64,000 bases of DNA from an uncultured Ilumatobacter sp. (GTDB lineage Bacteria > Actinomycetota > Acidimicrobiia > Acidimicrobiales > Ilumatobacteraceae): positions 124,001 to 188,000 of the forward strand of contig CAJQPY010000005.1 of NCBI GenBank assembly GCA_905480335.1, given 5' to 3'. The stretch's first letter is position 1. The number at the start of each line of letters is the position of its first letter. Under the pieces are notes generated by a model. It saw only the letters and a list, made by a program, of their open reading frames with translations. It searched no databases and was not told the DNA's origin. The position numbers were made by a program, and so were the translations under genes. Shown piece by piece: positions 18,509 through 27,865 of the stretch.

Positions 18509-18514
18509 TACGCT
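18509..18514 (+). promoter_or_regulatory. -10 box of leaderless promoter for the LLM oxidoreductase
   Basis: TACGCT ends 6 nt before the ATG at 18521. Confidence 0.55.
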
Positions 18515-18520
18515 CGGGCG

Positions 18521-19405
18521 ATGACAGGACAGGAACATCTTGCCACTCCCGGGGTCTGGTACTTCACCGACGGAATGAGTGCCGGCGAAGCCGCCGACTT
18601 CGCCGGCAACCTCGAATCGCTTGGCTATTCCGCGCTGTGGCTCCCCGACACGATCGGTCGCGATCCGTTTTCCCACATTGCGTGGCTTGCGTCGCAGACC
18701 GCCACACTCACGTTCGCGACCGGAATCGCCAGCATTTTTCATCGACATCCGGGGCCGATGAAGCAGGTTGCCAACACGCTCGGCGAGCAGTCGGGTGGAC
18801 GGTTCATCCTCGGGCTCGGCGTTAGCCACGGACCGATGGTCGCCGGCCTCCGTGGACTCGACTACTCGAAACCGCTCACGCAGATGCGCAAGTATCTAGC
18901 GGCGATGGAGGAGCAGCCGTTTCGTGGACCGTCACCTGCGGAGCCCGTTCCAATCGTCCTCGCCGCTCTCGGACCGAAGATGTTGGAGTTGGCGGCAAGT
19001 GCGAGCCACGGAGCGCATCCCTACTGGACCACTCCCGAGCACACCGCCCGAGCCCGTGAGATCATGGGGGCCGACTCGCTTCTGTGCGTCGAGCAAAAGG
19101 TGTGTCTGAGCACCGACGCCATCGCAGCGCGTCAAGCGGCCCGGGCTGCGATCTCGCTCTACGCCGACCTCCCGAACTACCGAAACAACTGGAAGCGTCT
19201 CGGCTTCACGGACGAGGAAATTGAGCATCGTGATGATCGCTTCATCGACGCAGTTGTCGTGTGGGGCGATGAAGATCGAGTCCGCCAGGGAATCCAGGCG
19301 CACTACGACGCCGGGGCAACCCACGTGTGCATTCAGCCGCTCTCGGTTGAGAGTCCCGTCACGCTGGACCATCACGCACTAACGGTCCTGGCGCCCGGAG
19401 CGTAG
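18521..19405 (+). CDS. LLM-class F420-dependent oxidoreductase
   Basis: A 294-residue protein with the bacterial-luciferase (LLM) TIM barrel. Visible family elements: GVWYFTDGMSAGEAADFAGN at the first strand, LESLGYSALWLPDTIGRDPF, the central ATGIASIFHRHPGPMKQVAN and GRFILGLGVSHGPMV, then IVLAALGPKMLELAA. In actinobacteria this branch (TIGR03620-like) usually uses coenzyme F420 rather than FMN, which is inference here because no F420 genes are in the window. It would transfer hydride to or from an unknown substrate. The start at 18521 is supported by a leaderless promoter. Convergent with the acetyl-CoA synthetase gene. Confidence 0.82.
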   Translation: MTGQEHLATPGVWYFTDGMSAGEAADFAGNLESLGYSALWLPDTIGRDPFSHIAWLASQTATLTFATGIASIFHRHPGPMKQVANTLGEQSGGRFILGLGVSHGPMVAGLRGLDYSKPLTQMRKYLAAMEEQPFRGPSPAEPVPIVLAALGPKMLELAASASHGAHPYWTTPEHTARAREIMGADSLLCVEQKVCLSTDAIAARQAARAAISLYADLPNYRNNWKRLGFTDEEIEHRDDRFIDAVVVWGDEDRVRQGIQAHYDAGATHVCIQPLSVESPVTLDHHALTVLAPGA

Positions 19406-19582
19406 ACACGATCAGCCTCCGAGGCCGACGTCCACAGCGTCGTCGCCCACGACAGAACTGCATGAGATGCCAGCAACCTCTTCGCGTTTGCCCCCTTTGA
19501 CCAAACCCATTCGCTTGTACCGGCAGCCATGGACATGGCCCGTGAAATTTTTGTGATCGCTCAAACGAGCAGCACGACAAGG

Positions 19583-21547
19583 TCAGCCGTCGTTCGACTC
19601 ACTCGCCTTCGCCTGCAACTCATCGACGATCGATGCATCGGCCAGCGTGGTCGTGTCGCCGATGTTGCGTCCTTCGGCGACGTCACGGAGGAGTCGACGC
19701 ATGATCTTTCCCGACCGGGTCTTCGGAAGATCGGGTGTGATGAACACCCGCTTGGGGCGAGCAATCGCACCGATCTCGCCCGTTACGTGCGCCCGAAGTT
19801 CGGCTTCATCCGTTTCGGCCCCACCGCGCAGGATGACGTAGGCGAACACGGCCTGGCCGGTCGTCGCATCATTAGCGCCGACCACCGCAGCCTCGGCCAC
19901 TGACGGATGAGAAACCAGCGCTGACTCAACCTCGGTGGTCGAGATGCGATGCCCGGACACGTTCATCACGTCGTCGACTCGCCCGAGCAGCCAGAGGTAA
20001 CCGTCGTCGTCGAGCTTGGCACCGTCGCCCGCAAAGTATCGGCCGGGAAACCTCGACCAGTACGTCTCCTGGAAGCGGTCCGGATCGCCCCAGATCCCAC
20101 GAAGCATGCCGGGCCATGGACGGGTGAGCGTGAGATAACCGCCGCCCACCGGTACCGGTTGCGCGTCGTCGTCGATCAGTTCGGCCGACACGCCCGGAAG
20201 AGGAAAGGTCGCCGAGCCTGGCTTCGTCGTGGTGGCCCCCGGAATCGGGCTGATCATGATTCCGCCAGTCTCGGTCTGCCACCAGGTGTCGACAATCGGG
20301 CACTGCCCTCCACCGATGTGCTCGTTGTACCACATCCACGCTTCGGGATTGATCGGCTCGCCAACGGTGCCGAGCACTCTTAGCGACGAAAGGTCATGCT
20401 TGGCCGCCTCCTCTGCGCCCCATTTCATGAAGGTGCGGATAGCGGTCGGCGCAGTGTAAAAAATCGTCACGCCGTATTTCTCGACGATCTCCCAGAACCG
20501 GTCGTTGTTGGGGTGATTCGGGACACCCTCGTACATCACCTGGGTGCATCCATTCGACAGCGGTCCGTACACGATGTAGCTGTGGCCGGTGATCCAGCCG
20601 ACATCGGCGGTACACCAGTAAACGTCGGTATCGGGTTGCAGGTCGAAGACGTACTTATGGGTGAAGGTCGTATGTGTGAGATACCCCCCGGTCGTGTGCA
20701 TGATTCCTTTGGGCCTACCGGTAGTGCCTGAGGTGTATAAGAGAAAGAGCAGATGCTCGGCTTCCATCGGCTGAGCCGGGCAGTCGGGCGAGACGTCTTC
20801 CATAAGTTCGTGGTACCAGTGGTCACGTGCCTCAACCATCATGACGTCGTTGCCGCCACGCTTGACCACTACGACGTGCTCGATGCTCGGGGTGGTTTCG
20901 CACGCTTCATCCGCCGCAGGCTTAAGCGGGAACACTTCGCCCCGCCGGTAGCCGCCATCAGCCGTGATCAGCACCTTTGCCTCGGCGTCGTTGATGCGGT
21001 CGCTGAGTGATTGGCTTGAGAATCCACCGAACACGACGCTGTGGACTGCACCGATTCGGGCGCACGCAAGCATCGCCACAACCGCCTCCGGAATCATCGG
21101 CAAGTAGATGTTGATGCGGTCGCCCTTCTGCACGCCCAAGTCCTTCAGGACATTGGAGAAGCGGCATACCTCGTCGAGCAGGTCCTGGTAGGTGATCGTA
21201 CGAGTGTCACCGGGCTCGCCTTCCCAGTGAATCGCAATCTTGTCGCCCCGACCGGCCAGCACATGCCGATCAAGACAGTTGTACGCCACGTTGAGCATTC
21301 CGCCCTCAAACCATTTGGCATACGGCAATTGCCAGTCGAGAACCGTGTCCCACTCGGTGTCCCAGTGGATGAGTTCGGACGCCTGGCGCGCCCAGAAACC
21401 TTCATCGTCGCGAGCGGCCTCGTCGTACAGCTCAGTGCCGGTGATGAGCGCATCAACCTTGAACGCGTCCGACGGCGGAAACCTGCGGTTCTCACTCGCA
21501 AAGGCCTCGATTGCATCGTGGTTTCCGGTCGACTGATCGTCACTCAT
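19583..21547 (-). CDS. acsA: Acetyl-CoA synthetase
   Basis: A 654-residue AMP-forming acetate-CoA ligase of normal length. It makes acetyl-CoA from acetate, ATP and CoA. Visible: N-terminal ACAS part ([20 protein letters not shown]), the P-loop motif [20 protein letters not shown] near residue 255, [20 protein letters not shown], the acetyl-pocket WWQTETGG, and the C-terminal lysine motif [20 protein letters not shown], whose Lys is both catalytic and the usual acetylation switch. The start at 21547 ([10 protein letters not shown]) is favoured over an upstream in-frame codon because a TACCAT box lies 7 nt before it. The gene stands alone. Confidence 0.95.
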   Translation of the reverse strand: MSDDQSTGNHDAIEAFASENRRFPPSDAFKVDALITGTELYDEAARDDEGFWARQASELIHWDTEWDTVLDWQLPYAKWFEGGMLNVAYNCLDRHVLAGRGDKIAIHWEGEPGDTRTITYQDLLDEVCRFSNVLKDLGVQKGDRINIYLPMIPEAVVAMLACARIGAVHSVVFGGFSSQSLSDRINDAEAKVLITADGGYRRGEVFPLKPAADEACETTPSIEHVVVVKRGGNDVMMVEARDHWYHELMEDVSPDCPAQPMEAEHLLFLLYTSGTTGRPKGIMHTTGGYLTHTTFTHKYVFDLQPDTDVYWCTADVGWITGHSYIVYGPLSNGCTQVMYEGVPNHPNNDRFWEIVEKYGVTIFYTAPTAIRTFMKWGAEEAAKHDLSSLRVLGTVGEPINPEAWMWYNEHIGGGQCPIVDTWWQTETGGIMISPIPGATTTKPGSATFPLPGVSAELIDDDAQPVPVGGGYLTLTRPWPGMLRGIWGDPDRFQETYWSRFPGRYFAGDGAKLDDDGYLWLLGRVDDVMNVSGHRISTTEVESALVSHPSVAEAAVVGANDATTGQAVFAYVILRGGAETDEAELRAHVTGEIGAIARPKRVFITPDLPKTRSGKIMRRLLRDVAEGRNIGDTTTLADASIVDELQAKASESNDG

Positions 21548-21554
21548 GCCCCTG

Positions 21555-21560
21555 ATGGTA
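21555..21560 (-). promoter_or_regulatory. -10 box of leaderless promoter for acsA
   Basis: TACCAT on the minus strand, 7 nt before the ATG at 21547. Confidence 0.5.
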
Positions 21561-21598
21561 GGGCACCCGATCGGATCACCTCGGGGGCGGGCCAATCA

Positions 21599-22271
21599 CC
21601 CGTACTTACCGCCACGCGTGCGTGGCCAGCCGCTGGCGCGGTTCGGCCTCCGGCCGGTCGATGCAGTGTTGAATGTGTCGGCCGCGACGTTGCCGTCGCA
21701 GTCACGAACCTTCAGATCGTTCTTGATGAACGCTGCGGCGATGGTGAATGCCGCAACCGGTTCGAAATCAGCGACCTGTCGAACTCGAAGAACGAGTACT
21801 AGATCGCGAGGCCCGGACTTAGGCCGATTATGCAAACTGCGAAACCGGCGTCAACCGGGAACGCCAGCTGCGTTTCGACTCGACCTCCGGTGAAGGTTTC
21901 AACAGCCAAGATGATGCTGTCGCGCTGCAGGAAGACCCGTTGGGCGCCTTCGTCGGACCGCTAGGCGCTTGACGGGAGCATCTCCCAATGCCGCCTTTAA
22001 CGCTTGTGAGCGGGACCCATGCGGTCTCTGCCCCGTTGAGTTCCCAGACAACCTCGACGTCGAGGAGCGCAAAGACACTCCATCCGGTACGAAGCGTGAC
22101 GCCAGGCTCCGTCGTAGCGATCGGCAAGCGGCCCTCCGCTGCTCGGAGCAAATAGCGCACAGCCTTCTCTTCTGCGGAGCCCGGACAAATCAGGAGTTCG
22201 CGCAACAAAGTCTTGCCATCAAAAGCAGCAACCTCAACGTCGATAATCTGTGGAGACAGAACCGTCGTCAC
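21599..22271 (-). pseudogene. Degraded, unrecognised coding sequence
   Basis: The minus strand carries plausible coding sequence in more than one frame. From an ATG at 22271 it reads IDVEVAAFDGKTLLRELLIC and VTLRTGWSVFALLDVEVVWE up to LTSVKGG near 21990. The continuation that makes sense is in another frame (RVFLQRDSIILAVETFTGGR, VETQLAFPVDAGFAVCIIGL, ending near 21800), after a TAG. A third piece lies at 21599-21790 (VADFEPVAAFTIAAAFIKND, then VRDCDGNVAADTFNTAS). GC at third positions is lower than in the neighbours. I recognise no family. Best read as a remnant, possibly of acquired DNA. Confidence 0.4.
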
Positions 22272-22707
22272 CGAGTCGGATTCGCCTCTGTCGCACCCGA
22301 CCGCAGTGACGTGCCGTTAAACATTCGCGATGTCAATGACGATGAAGACGCAGTTTGGAAGCGGCTTACCGACGGTGAGATCGCGCGGTTGAAAGGACCT
22401 GTGGTGACCCGTGCGACTGGGCTGCGAGGTGCAGCGCAGGTCGGTGGGGCGGGCAAGACCGTTCATAGACGTTTGAGCGCCGCCTGGTCGTTGAGCGGCG
22501 TAGGCCGTTCCGCGCCTTGCGGCGTTGCGCCTACGTCGGCCGGTAAGTCACATTTCCCGATAACTGTTCAGAAGCGCGCGGCAGCTCGGCAAGCTGACGA
22601 TCATCAGTCGGCGCTGGATCGATCATGATCGGCACACTGTGCTGAGGTCGCTAAGCGAGCACTGAGGTTCACTCCGAATCCACCCGGTTCGGCGTTCTCA
22701 CCGATGA
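22272..22707. other. Gene-poor stretch with a small inverted repeat
   Basis: No convincing gene. A 7-bp inverted repeat (CGTAGGC at 22499-22505, GCCTACG at 22529-22535) encloses a GC-rich loop and could form a hairpin downstream of the degraded gene or of the MidA gene. Short open frames on both strands show no family. Confidence 0.35.
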
Positions 22708-23703
22708 TCAGATGCGCCATTCGGCGACGATGAACCCCCCAAGACCGACCGGGTCGAGGAGTGCCTCGGACTCGCTGATCCGGCTCCGCATCCGCACCGC
22801 GTCGAGTCCCGGCCGAGCTGCGTGTTCGTCCCAGAACTGCCGACCTTCCTCGACGAGGTCGCTGATGCCCAACAGTTGCAGGTACTGCCCCTGTGACCGC
22901 ACGGAGTCGGGCTCCGGCAATTGATCAAACGGAATGTCAACGGTGATGTCTTGCGATCCGGGTGCGTGCAGGTAGTGCTCGCCGCGCTCGTTGCCGCGGA
23001 AGGTGCGAAGCCACTGTCTCCACGGGCGAGCCGCCAATTCTCTTGTTCGAGATACGCCGTAGTCGACGACAAGCACCGATCCGCGCTCAAGCCGCGATCT
23101 AGCGTCGTCGACCCAACGAGCAGCCTGATCGACAAGCGGGGCTCGGGCCCCGTGACTGGCAGCCGATGGGAGCACGAGCGGGACAGGATCAAACGGTGCC
23201 GAGAGCCGCTCAACCACGGTGCCCGTTCGGTCGACGTCGACAAATGCCTCACGCCAGCCATCATCGAACACCGCCAGGCGGAACGGAAGATTGTCGAGCA
23301 ACTCGTTCGCCACGATCACACCCTCGAACGGGCCATCAGGCATTTCCGACCGAGACTCGACTCCGTCGGGGTGACGAGCCCGTTGCGCATCAGAGACCTC
23401 AACGGCGACGTAACGCATCACGGCAGCGCATTGCGGCGCGGCTGCGACCACCGATCGAGCGAGCGTGCCGGGCCCAGCCCCGGCATCAATCACGGTGAAC
23501 GGGTCGGGCCGACCAAGGCGCTTCCATTCGCGGTCCAACGCACGGGCAAGGACCGCTCCGAACAGCGGCCCAACTTCGGGTGAGGTCAAAAAATCCCCCC
23601 GACGTCCAGCGCTGCCCCCGTCGGGCCGCGTGTAGAAACCCTCAGGGCCGTATAGCGCACGCTCCATAAACTGTTCGAAAGGAATCGGCCCACTCGTCAT
23701 CAC
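22708..23703 (-). CDS. SAM-dependent methyltransferase, MidA/NDUFAF7 family
   Basis: A 331-residue class I methyltransferase of the MidA group. The first part IPFEQFMERALYGPEGFYTR and GRRGDFLTSPEVGPLFGAVL is the family signature; the SAM-binding motif is TVIDAGAGPGTLARSVV near residue 70, followed by VAVEVSDAQR and VIVANELLDNLPFRL. In mitochondria the relative NDUFAF7 methylates an arginine of complex I subunit NDUFS2 (NuoD), and a complex I operon lies about 7 kb away, but I have no direct evidence of the target in bacteria. The start at 23703 overlaps nothing; the upstream 190 bp holds a tRNA-like fragment that does not fold. Confidence 0.82.
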   Translation of the reverse strand: MMTSGPIPFEQFMERALYGPEGFYTRPDGGSAGRRGDFLTSPEVGPLFGAVLARALDREWKRLGRPDPFTVIDAGAGPGTLARSVVAAAPQCAAVMRYVAVEVSDAQRARHPDGVESRSEMPDGPFEGVIVANELLDNLPFRLAVFDDGWREAFVDVDRTGTVVERLSAPFDPVPLVLPSAASHGARAPLVDQAARWVDDARSRLERGSVLVVDYGVSRTRELAARPWRQWLRTFRGNERGEHYLHAPGSQDITVDIPFDQLPEPDSVRSQGQYLQLLGISDLVEEGRQFWDEHAARPGLDAVRMRSRISESEALLDPVGLGGFIVAEWRI

Positions 23704-23892
23704 CCGGCCAGGCTTGCATCATCTCGGTGTACCGTCCCACTCGGGTCGCACCCACCCGCACCGCTTCATCGCTGATTGGGAGATGCGGCAGTCGGGACGA
23801 CTGCAAAATCAGCGCAAACCTTGGGGGTAACAGAAGTCGGCGGCTCAAGCCCGTCCCTCGTAACGTGAATGCAAACACAGAAGAATTTCCTT

Positions 23893-24999
23893 ATGAGTGA
23901 CGCCGACAGCACCGCCGAGAATGACATGGCGATTACGAACGCCGCACGCATTGCGGACAACGAGCTGTTCCCCTGCGCTCAGGACATCGACCGTGCCGAC
24001 ATCGTGCCGCGCTCGCGGTTCAACGTGCTTTCGGAGGTTGGACTGTTTGGGGTTGCCGGACCGGCACAACGCGGATTTCTTGACCTTGAACCGCGTTCAG
24101 CACGCCGAGTGATCGCATCAATCGGTGGCGGTTGTGGTGCAACGTTCTTCTCATGGGTCCAGCATCACGGTGTGGTGCGCGCACTTCGTGCATCGCGCAA
24201 CATTGAGCTGAACAACTCGCTGCTGCCGGCGCTCTGCTCGGGGGACACTATTGCAGGCGTCGCCTTCGCCCACCTCCGCCGCACAGATCAGCAAGCGATC
24301 ACTGCGACTCGCGTCAAGGGCGGCTGGCGATTCGACGGCCACGCTCCCTGGGCCACGTCGTGGGGCATTGCGGACCTCTTTGCGGTTGCCGCCGAGAGCA
24401 AAGCAGGCGAAGTGGTCTGGGGGTTGATCCCCGGCACTGCGTCAGGAAGTGTTCGTCCGACATCACTCCCGCTGCCGGTGTTCTCGGCCACCGGAACCGT
24501 CGCACTCGATTTCGACGGTTGCGTCGTCGCTGACGAAAAAGTCATCGGCGTTGAGCAACTCAACGCGTGGCGTCTCACTGACCAGCGCCGAGCATCGATT
24601 GGCCAGCCAGCTGTCTTGGGGGTGGCCGAGCGAGCGATCCGATTGCTCCGAGCGGCCCAACACGACGAGCACGATCCGGCCGGGCCGACCGCAGACGCGT
24701 TGTCCGACGAACTTGCCTCGACCTGGGAGCAAGACGACGCCGTGTTGACTGCCCTGTCCGATCCGTCGTCGACCTCTGTCGCGCTCGGCGCAGCAAGTGC
24801 GCACCGTGCGTCCTGCCTAGCGCTTGCGCATCGCTCAACCACCGCCCTGCTGGCTGCCGTCGGCGGCGGCGGAATGGACCTGTCCCATCCCGCCCAACGG
24901 CTAGCCCGCGAGGCGATGTTCTATGTGATCCAGGCGCAAACGGCTGACGGCCGAAACGCCGTTCTGCAAGCTGCGACGCACGCGAGCAAGGATGCCTGA
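23893..24999 (+). CDS. Acyl-CoA dehydrogenase-like flavoprotein
   Basis: A 368-residue (from 23893) protein with the acyl-CoA dehydrogenase plan: N-terminal helical domain (NVLSEVGLFGVAGPAQRGFL), middle beta domain (GVAFAHLRRTDQQAITATRV, WRFDGHAPWATSWGIADLFA) and a C-terminal helical bundle. The C-terminal part is short and the catalytic Glu cannot be placed with certainty, so it may act on an atypical acyl-CoA or as a two-component monooxygenase-like member. An in-frame ATG 24 nt upstream (23869) is possible. The stop overlaps the next gene, a P450, by 8 nt, so the two are probably translated together. Confidence 0.7.
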   Translation: MSDADSTAENDMAITNAARIADNELFPCAQDIDRADIVPRSRFNVLSEVGLFGVAGPAQRGFLDLEPRSARRVIASIGGGCGATFFSWVQHHGVVRALRASRNIELNNSLLPALCSGDTIAGVAFAHLRRTDQQAITATRVKGGWRFDGHAPWATSWGIADLFAVAAESKAGEVVWGLIPGTASGSVRPTSLPLPVFSATGTVALDFDGCVVADEKVIGVEQLNAWRLTDQRRASIGQPAVLGVAERAIRLLRAAQHDEHDPAGPTADALSDELASTWEQDDAVLTALSDPSSTSVALGAASAHRASCLALAHRSTTALLAAVGGGGMDLSHPAQRLAREAMFYVIQAQTADGRNAVLQAATHASKDA

Positions 25000-26554
25000 C
25001 GCTCCAACGAAATCGGGCCGACCGGAGAGCGATACGGTCAGCGTTGGTCCGGAATCAAGGGGGCGACGTGTGACAAATCCATTTAAGGCCGTGCTCGGCA
25101 CGGTAGTTGACATTGAACCGGCCGGCGCTCGACGCAAGTTCGTACCGCTGCCGGTCGGCGAACCAGCCGACATGGGGAACGCTCCCGACGGCGTCCCACT
25201 AATCGACCCGCGCATCTTTGACTCTGGCGAGTTCGCCCGAAACCCATACCCCTACTACCGGATAATGCGGGATCACTATCCGGTATTCCACGACCAGTTG
25301 CACAACTGCTACTACGTCACCCGCTACGACGACATCACCGCCTGCTACTTCGACGAGGTCGGCTTCAACACGATTCCGAAGGGGTCATCGTCGGGCGTTC
25401 TCGGCAACACGCAGCTCGAACTGAGCGGGATTGAGCACCGCCGCCGGCGCAACATCTACGGGCGTCACCTCGTCGGCGCCGCCCTCACCAAGCGCCTCCA
25501 CGCGTTGCGTGAGATCGCTGACGAACTAATCGCCGAGTGGTGGGACCCCGACAACCCCAAGAACCAAGCCATGGCTGATCAACCCGCCCGAATCGAGATC
25601 GATCGGGAGTCGGGAACAGCGCTGATCGAGCTCGGTGCATGTTTCGCCAATGAGTTCCCGATCAGCGTGGTTGCGCAGGTACTCGGCATTCCTCAGGATG
25701 CCCGACAGCAGTTCACGTGGTGGTACGACGCGATGATGTCCGGTCTGGGTGGCAGTGACACCCACCATGCCGGGTTGGTCGCCCGGCAAGATTTGGAGGA
25801 CTTTGTCGAGTCACTCGTCGAGGATCGGCGGGCGACTCCGACGTACCTCCACGACGAGACGGGCAACAAGATCTGCCTCGACATCATCTCCGAACTCTGT
25901 ACATCCGAGATCGACGGCGACGTAATGTCGACCGAGGAGATCACCTCGTTCGTCGCGCTGATCGTCGGTGGCGGCGGCGAGACGACCCGTGGCGCCATCA
26001 TGAACCTCTGGTACCTCCTGCTCCAACACCCGGCCCAGTTCGAAGCGGTCCAGAACGACCCATCGCTATGGACCGCCGCCTTTCACGAAATGCTTCGGCA
26101 CTCGACGTCGATCGGCGGTCAGCCACGCCATAACACGTTCGACATCGAGTTGCACGGCGTGACGATTCCGGCGGGCTCACTGATCCACATGGTCGACGTG
26201 TCGGCGAACCACGACGATCGGGTGTTCACCGACCCAGAATGCTTCGATATCTTTCGCACGGATCTCTACACCGGCAAGATCCTTCGATCGGGGCACGACG
26301 GTTCGGGACCTGACGGCGATGGGCGATCCAGCCACATGGCATTCGGTGTAGGCCCACACCTCTGTCCTGGCGCCTGGATCTCGCACCAGGAGGCGGCGAT
26401 CGGCTCGGAACTACTTGCGCCCACCTTGCGCAACGTTCGGATCGCCACCGACCGCATGCCAAAGAACCCCACTGCCAACATCGACGGCATCGAATTGGCG
26501 CCGATCGGGCTCGGTGCGATCCGGCAGCTATGGCTCCGGTTCGACCTCCCATGA
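24992..26554 (+). CDS. Cytochrome P450 (complete heme site)
   Basis: A 520-residue soluble P450. It inserts one oxygen atom into a substrate using electrons from a ferredoxin system. Visible: substrate-side N-terminus FARNPYPYYRIMRDHYPVFH, the I-helix oxygen-activation motif ALIVGGGGETTRG, the ExxR motif as HEMLRHS, the later HGVTIPAGSLIHMVDVSANH, and the heme loop MAFGVGPHLCPGAW with Cys458 as the axial ligand. It is about 100 residues longer than a typical bacterial P450, through an N-terminal extension and a loop before the heme motif. It overlaps the upstream acyl-CoA-dehydrogenase-like gene by 8 nt and the downstream P450-like gene by 4 nt. Substrate unknown. Confidence 0.9.
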   Translation: MPDAPTKSGRPESDTVSVGPESRGRRVTNPFKAVLGTVVDIEPAGARRKFVPLPVGEPADMGNAPDGVPLIDPRIFDSGEFARNPYPYYRIMRDHYPVFHDQLHNCYYVTRYDDITACYFDEVGFNTIPKGSSSGVLGNTQLELSGIEHRRRRNIYGRHLVGAALTKRLHALREIADELIAEWWDPDNPKNQAMADQPARIEIDRESGTALIELGACFANEFPISVVAQVLGIPQDARQQFTWWYDAMMSGLGGSDTHHAGLVARQDLEDFVESLVEDRRATPTYLHDETGNKICLDIISELCTSEIDGDVMSTEEITSFVALIVGGGGETTRGAIMNLWYLLLQHPAQFEAVQNDPSLWTAAFHEMLRHSTSIGGQPRHNTFDIELHGVTIPAGSLIHMVDVSANHDDRVFTDPECFDIFRTDLYTGKILRSGHDGSGPDGDGRSSHMAFGVGPHLCPGAWISHQEAAIGSELLAPTLRNVRIATDRMPKNPTANIDGIELAPIGLGAIRQLWLRFDLP

Positions 26555-27849
26555 CCTCCGCGTACGAGATCGGTGACGCTGACGAACTGCTGCCAGCCTC
26601 TGGCTATCGCACCTACGAAGTGTTTCAGCGCGAGCGGGTGGGCGAGACGACCAACCTCTTGTCGCCACGCGAGTTGATCGGCGACGACATGCTCACCGAT
26701 CCCCACCGGCTCCTCTCCATCCTCCGTGAGCAGTACCCCTGCTACCGGGACTGGAAGGGCAACCGCTTCTGGATCACCCGCTACGACGATGTGACGTCAA
26801 TATTTGTTGATGACGCGAACTTCGAGACCCGGTCGAAGCGATGGCGATTCGGCGACGAGAGCCTTGGCCGCAGCCTGTGGGGCCATGTCCCGGTGCTGAC
26901 GGCACGCGCAACACGCATCGACGGCGCGCTAACCGGGATCGTCGAAGGAGCGATCGCCGATCTGACCGGGGCCGGGGCCGATCTGTCAGCCGGGTTCGCC
27001 GCCCGCATTCCGCTCGAACTCTGGGGCGCGGTCCTCGATCTTCCTGCCGATGACCTTCCCCTCTTTGCCCAACGGTACTGGCGGATGCAACGGGGCGCGG
27101 GATGGGACATGACCGATCGTCTCGGTGGGCTCGCGGCCTTCGCCGAACTCGAAGCCGACATCGCACCACTGCTCCAGCGACGTCGCGTCGACCCCGCCGA
27201 CGACCTGATCAGTGCAATCGCCCAGCTCGACCTCGACGATGCGCCCGCCACCGCCGCCGACGTCGTGGCCACCGTGCTCGAAGCAGACCATGAAACGCTG
27301 CATGGCGGACTCGCGAACCTCTGGTGCAACCTCCTCACCCAACCCGATCAGTTCGACGTCGTGAGATCTGATCGGCGCCAGATGAAGTTCGCTTGGCTCG
27401 AGACGCTGCGGCACAGCCCACCCGTCCACGCCGTCCAACGCTTCGCGCGTCACGAGGTCGAGCGCTTCGGCCGTCTGCTCCCCGATGGCGCGATGCTCGA
27501 ACTCTCCGCGGCCGCCGCCAACCGCGACCCACGGGCCTTCGACAACCCGAACGAATTCGTCGTCGGGCGTCAGGACTTGTGCCAGCGCGAACCGCGCGGT
27601 CAGTACCGCGCCGACGGCTTGCCGTCGGGCATCGCCTTCGGGATGGGCAAGCCGTCGGTCCACCCGGCGGTACCGAAAGAACGCCCTCGGTCGATCTACG
27701 CGATCACGAGCGACGTGGCGGTCACCGCCTCGACGATGCTGCTCGACGCGTTCCCGGACATGCGGCTGACCGACGATGCCGAGCCGACGATCAGCAGCCT
27801 CCACCTCGGCGAGATGCACACCTGCTGGCACCTCCCCGTCGCCATCTGA
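26551..27849 (+). CDS. P450-like protein lacking the heme-ligand cysteine
   Basis: A 432-residue protein with a P450 plan: LTDPHRLLSILREQYPCYRD at the N-terminus, an I-helix with ADHETLHGG in place of the usual AGxxTT, ExxR kept as LETLRHS, and DGAMLELSAAAANRDPRAFD before the heme region. The heme loop, expected as FGxGxHxCxG, reads FGMGKPSVHPAVPKERPRS. The position of the thiolate Cys is Val, so normal P450 chemistry is unlikely; the adjacent His could be an alternative ligand. The frame is intact with good codon use, so this is not simple decay. The ATG overlaps the stop of the complete P450 (ATGA), which suggests a paired product, perhaps regulatory or substrate-binding (inference). Confidence 0.75.
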   Translation: MTSAYEIGDADELLPASGYRTYEVFQRERVGETTNLLSPRELIGDDMLTDPHRLLSILREQYPCYRDWKGNRFWITRYDDVTSIFVDDANFETRSKRWRFGDESLGRSLWGHVPVLTARATRIDGALTGIVEGAIADLTGAGADLSAGFAARIPLELWGAVLDLPADDLPLFAQRYWRMQRGAGWDMTDRLGGLAAFAELEADIAPLLQRRRVDPADDLISAIAQLDLDDAPATAADVVATVLEADHETLHGGLANLWCNLLTQPDQFDVVRSDRRQMKFAWLETLRHSPPVHAVQRFARHEVERFGRLLPDGAMLELSAAAANRDPRAFDNPNEFVVGRQDLCQREPRGQYRADGLPSGIAFGMGKPSVHPAVPKERPRSIYAITSDVAVTASTMLLDAFPDMRLTDDAEPTISSLHLGEMHTCWHLPVAI

Positions 27850-27865
27850 CCCCGCAGCGCGGCGG

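Noticed and set aside
23780-23865. tRNA-like fragment (CTGCAAA anticodon-like loop, GGCGG/CCGTC T-arm-like stem)
   Set aside because: The 5' and 3' acceptor sequences do not pair (GGGAGAT against CCTCGTA) and the T-loop starts with C. No full cloverleaf on either strand.
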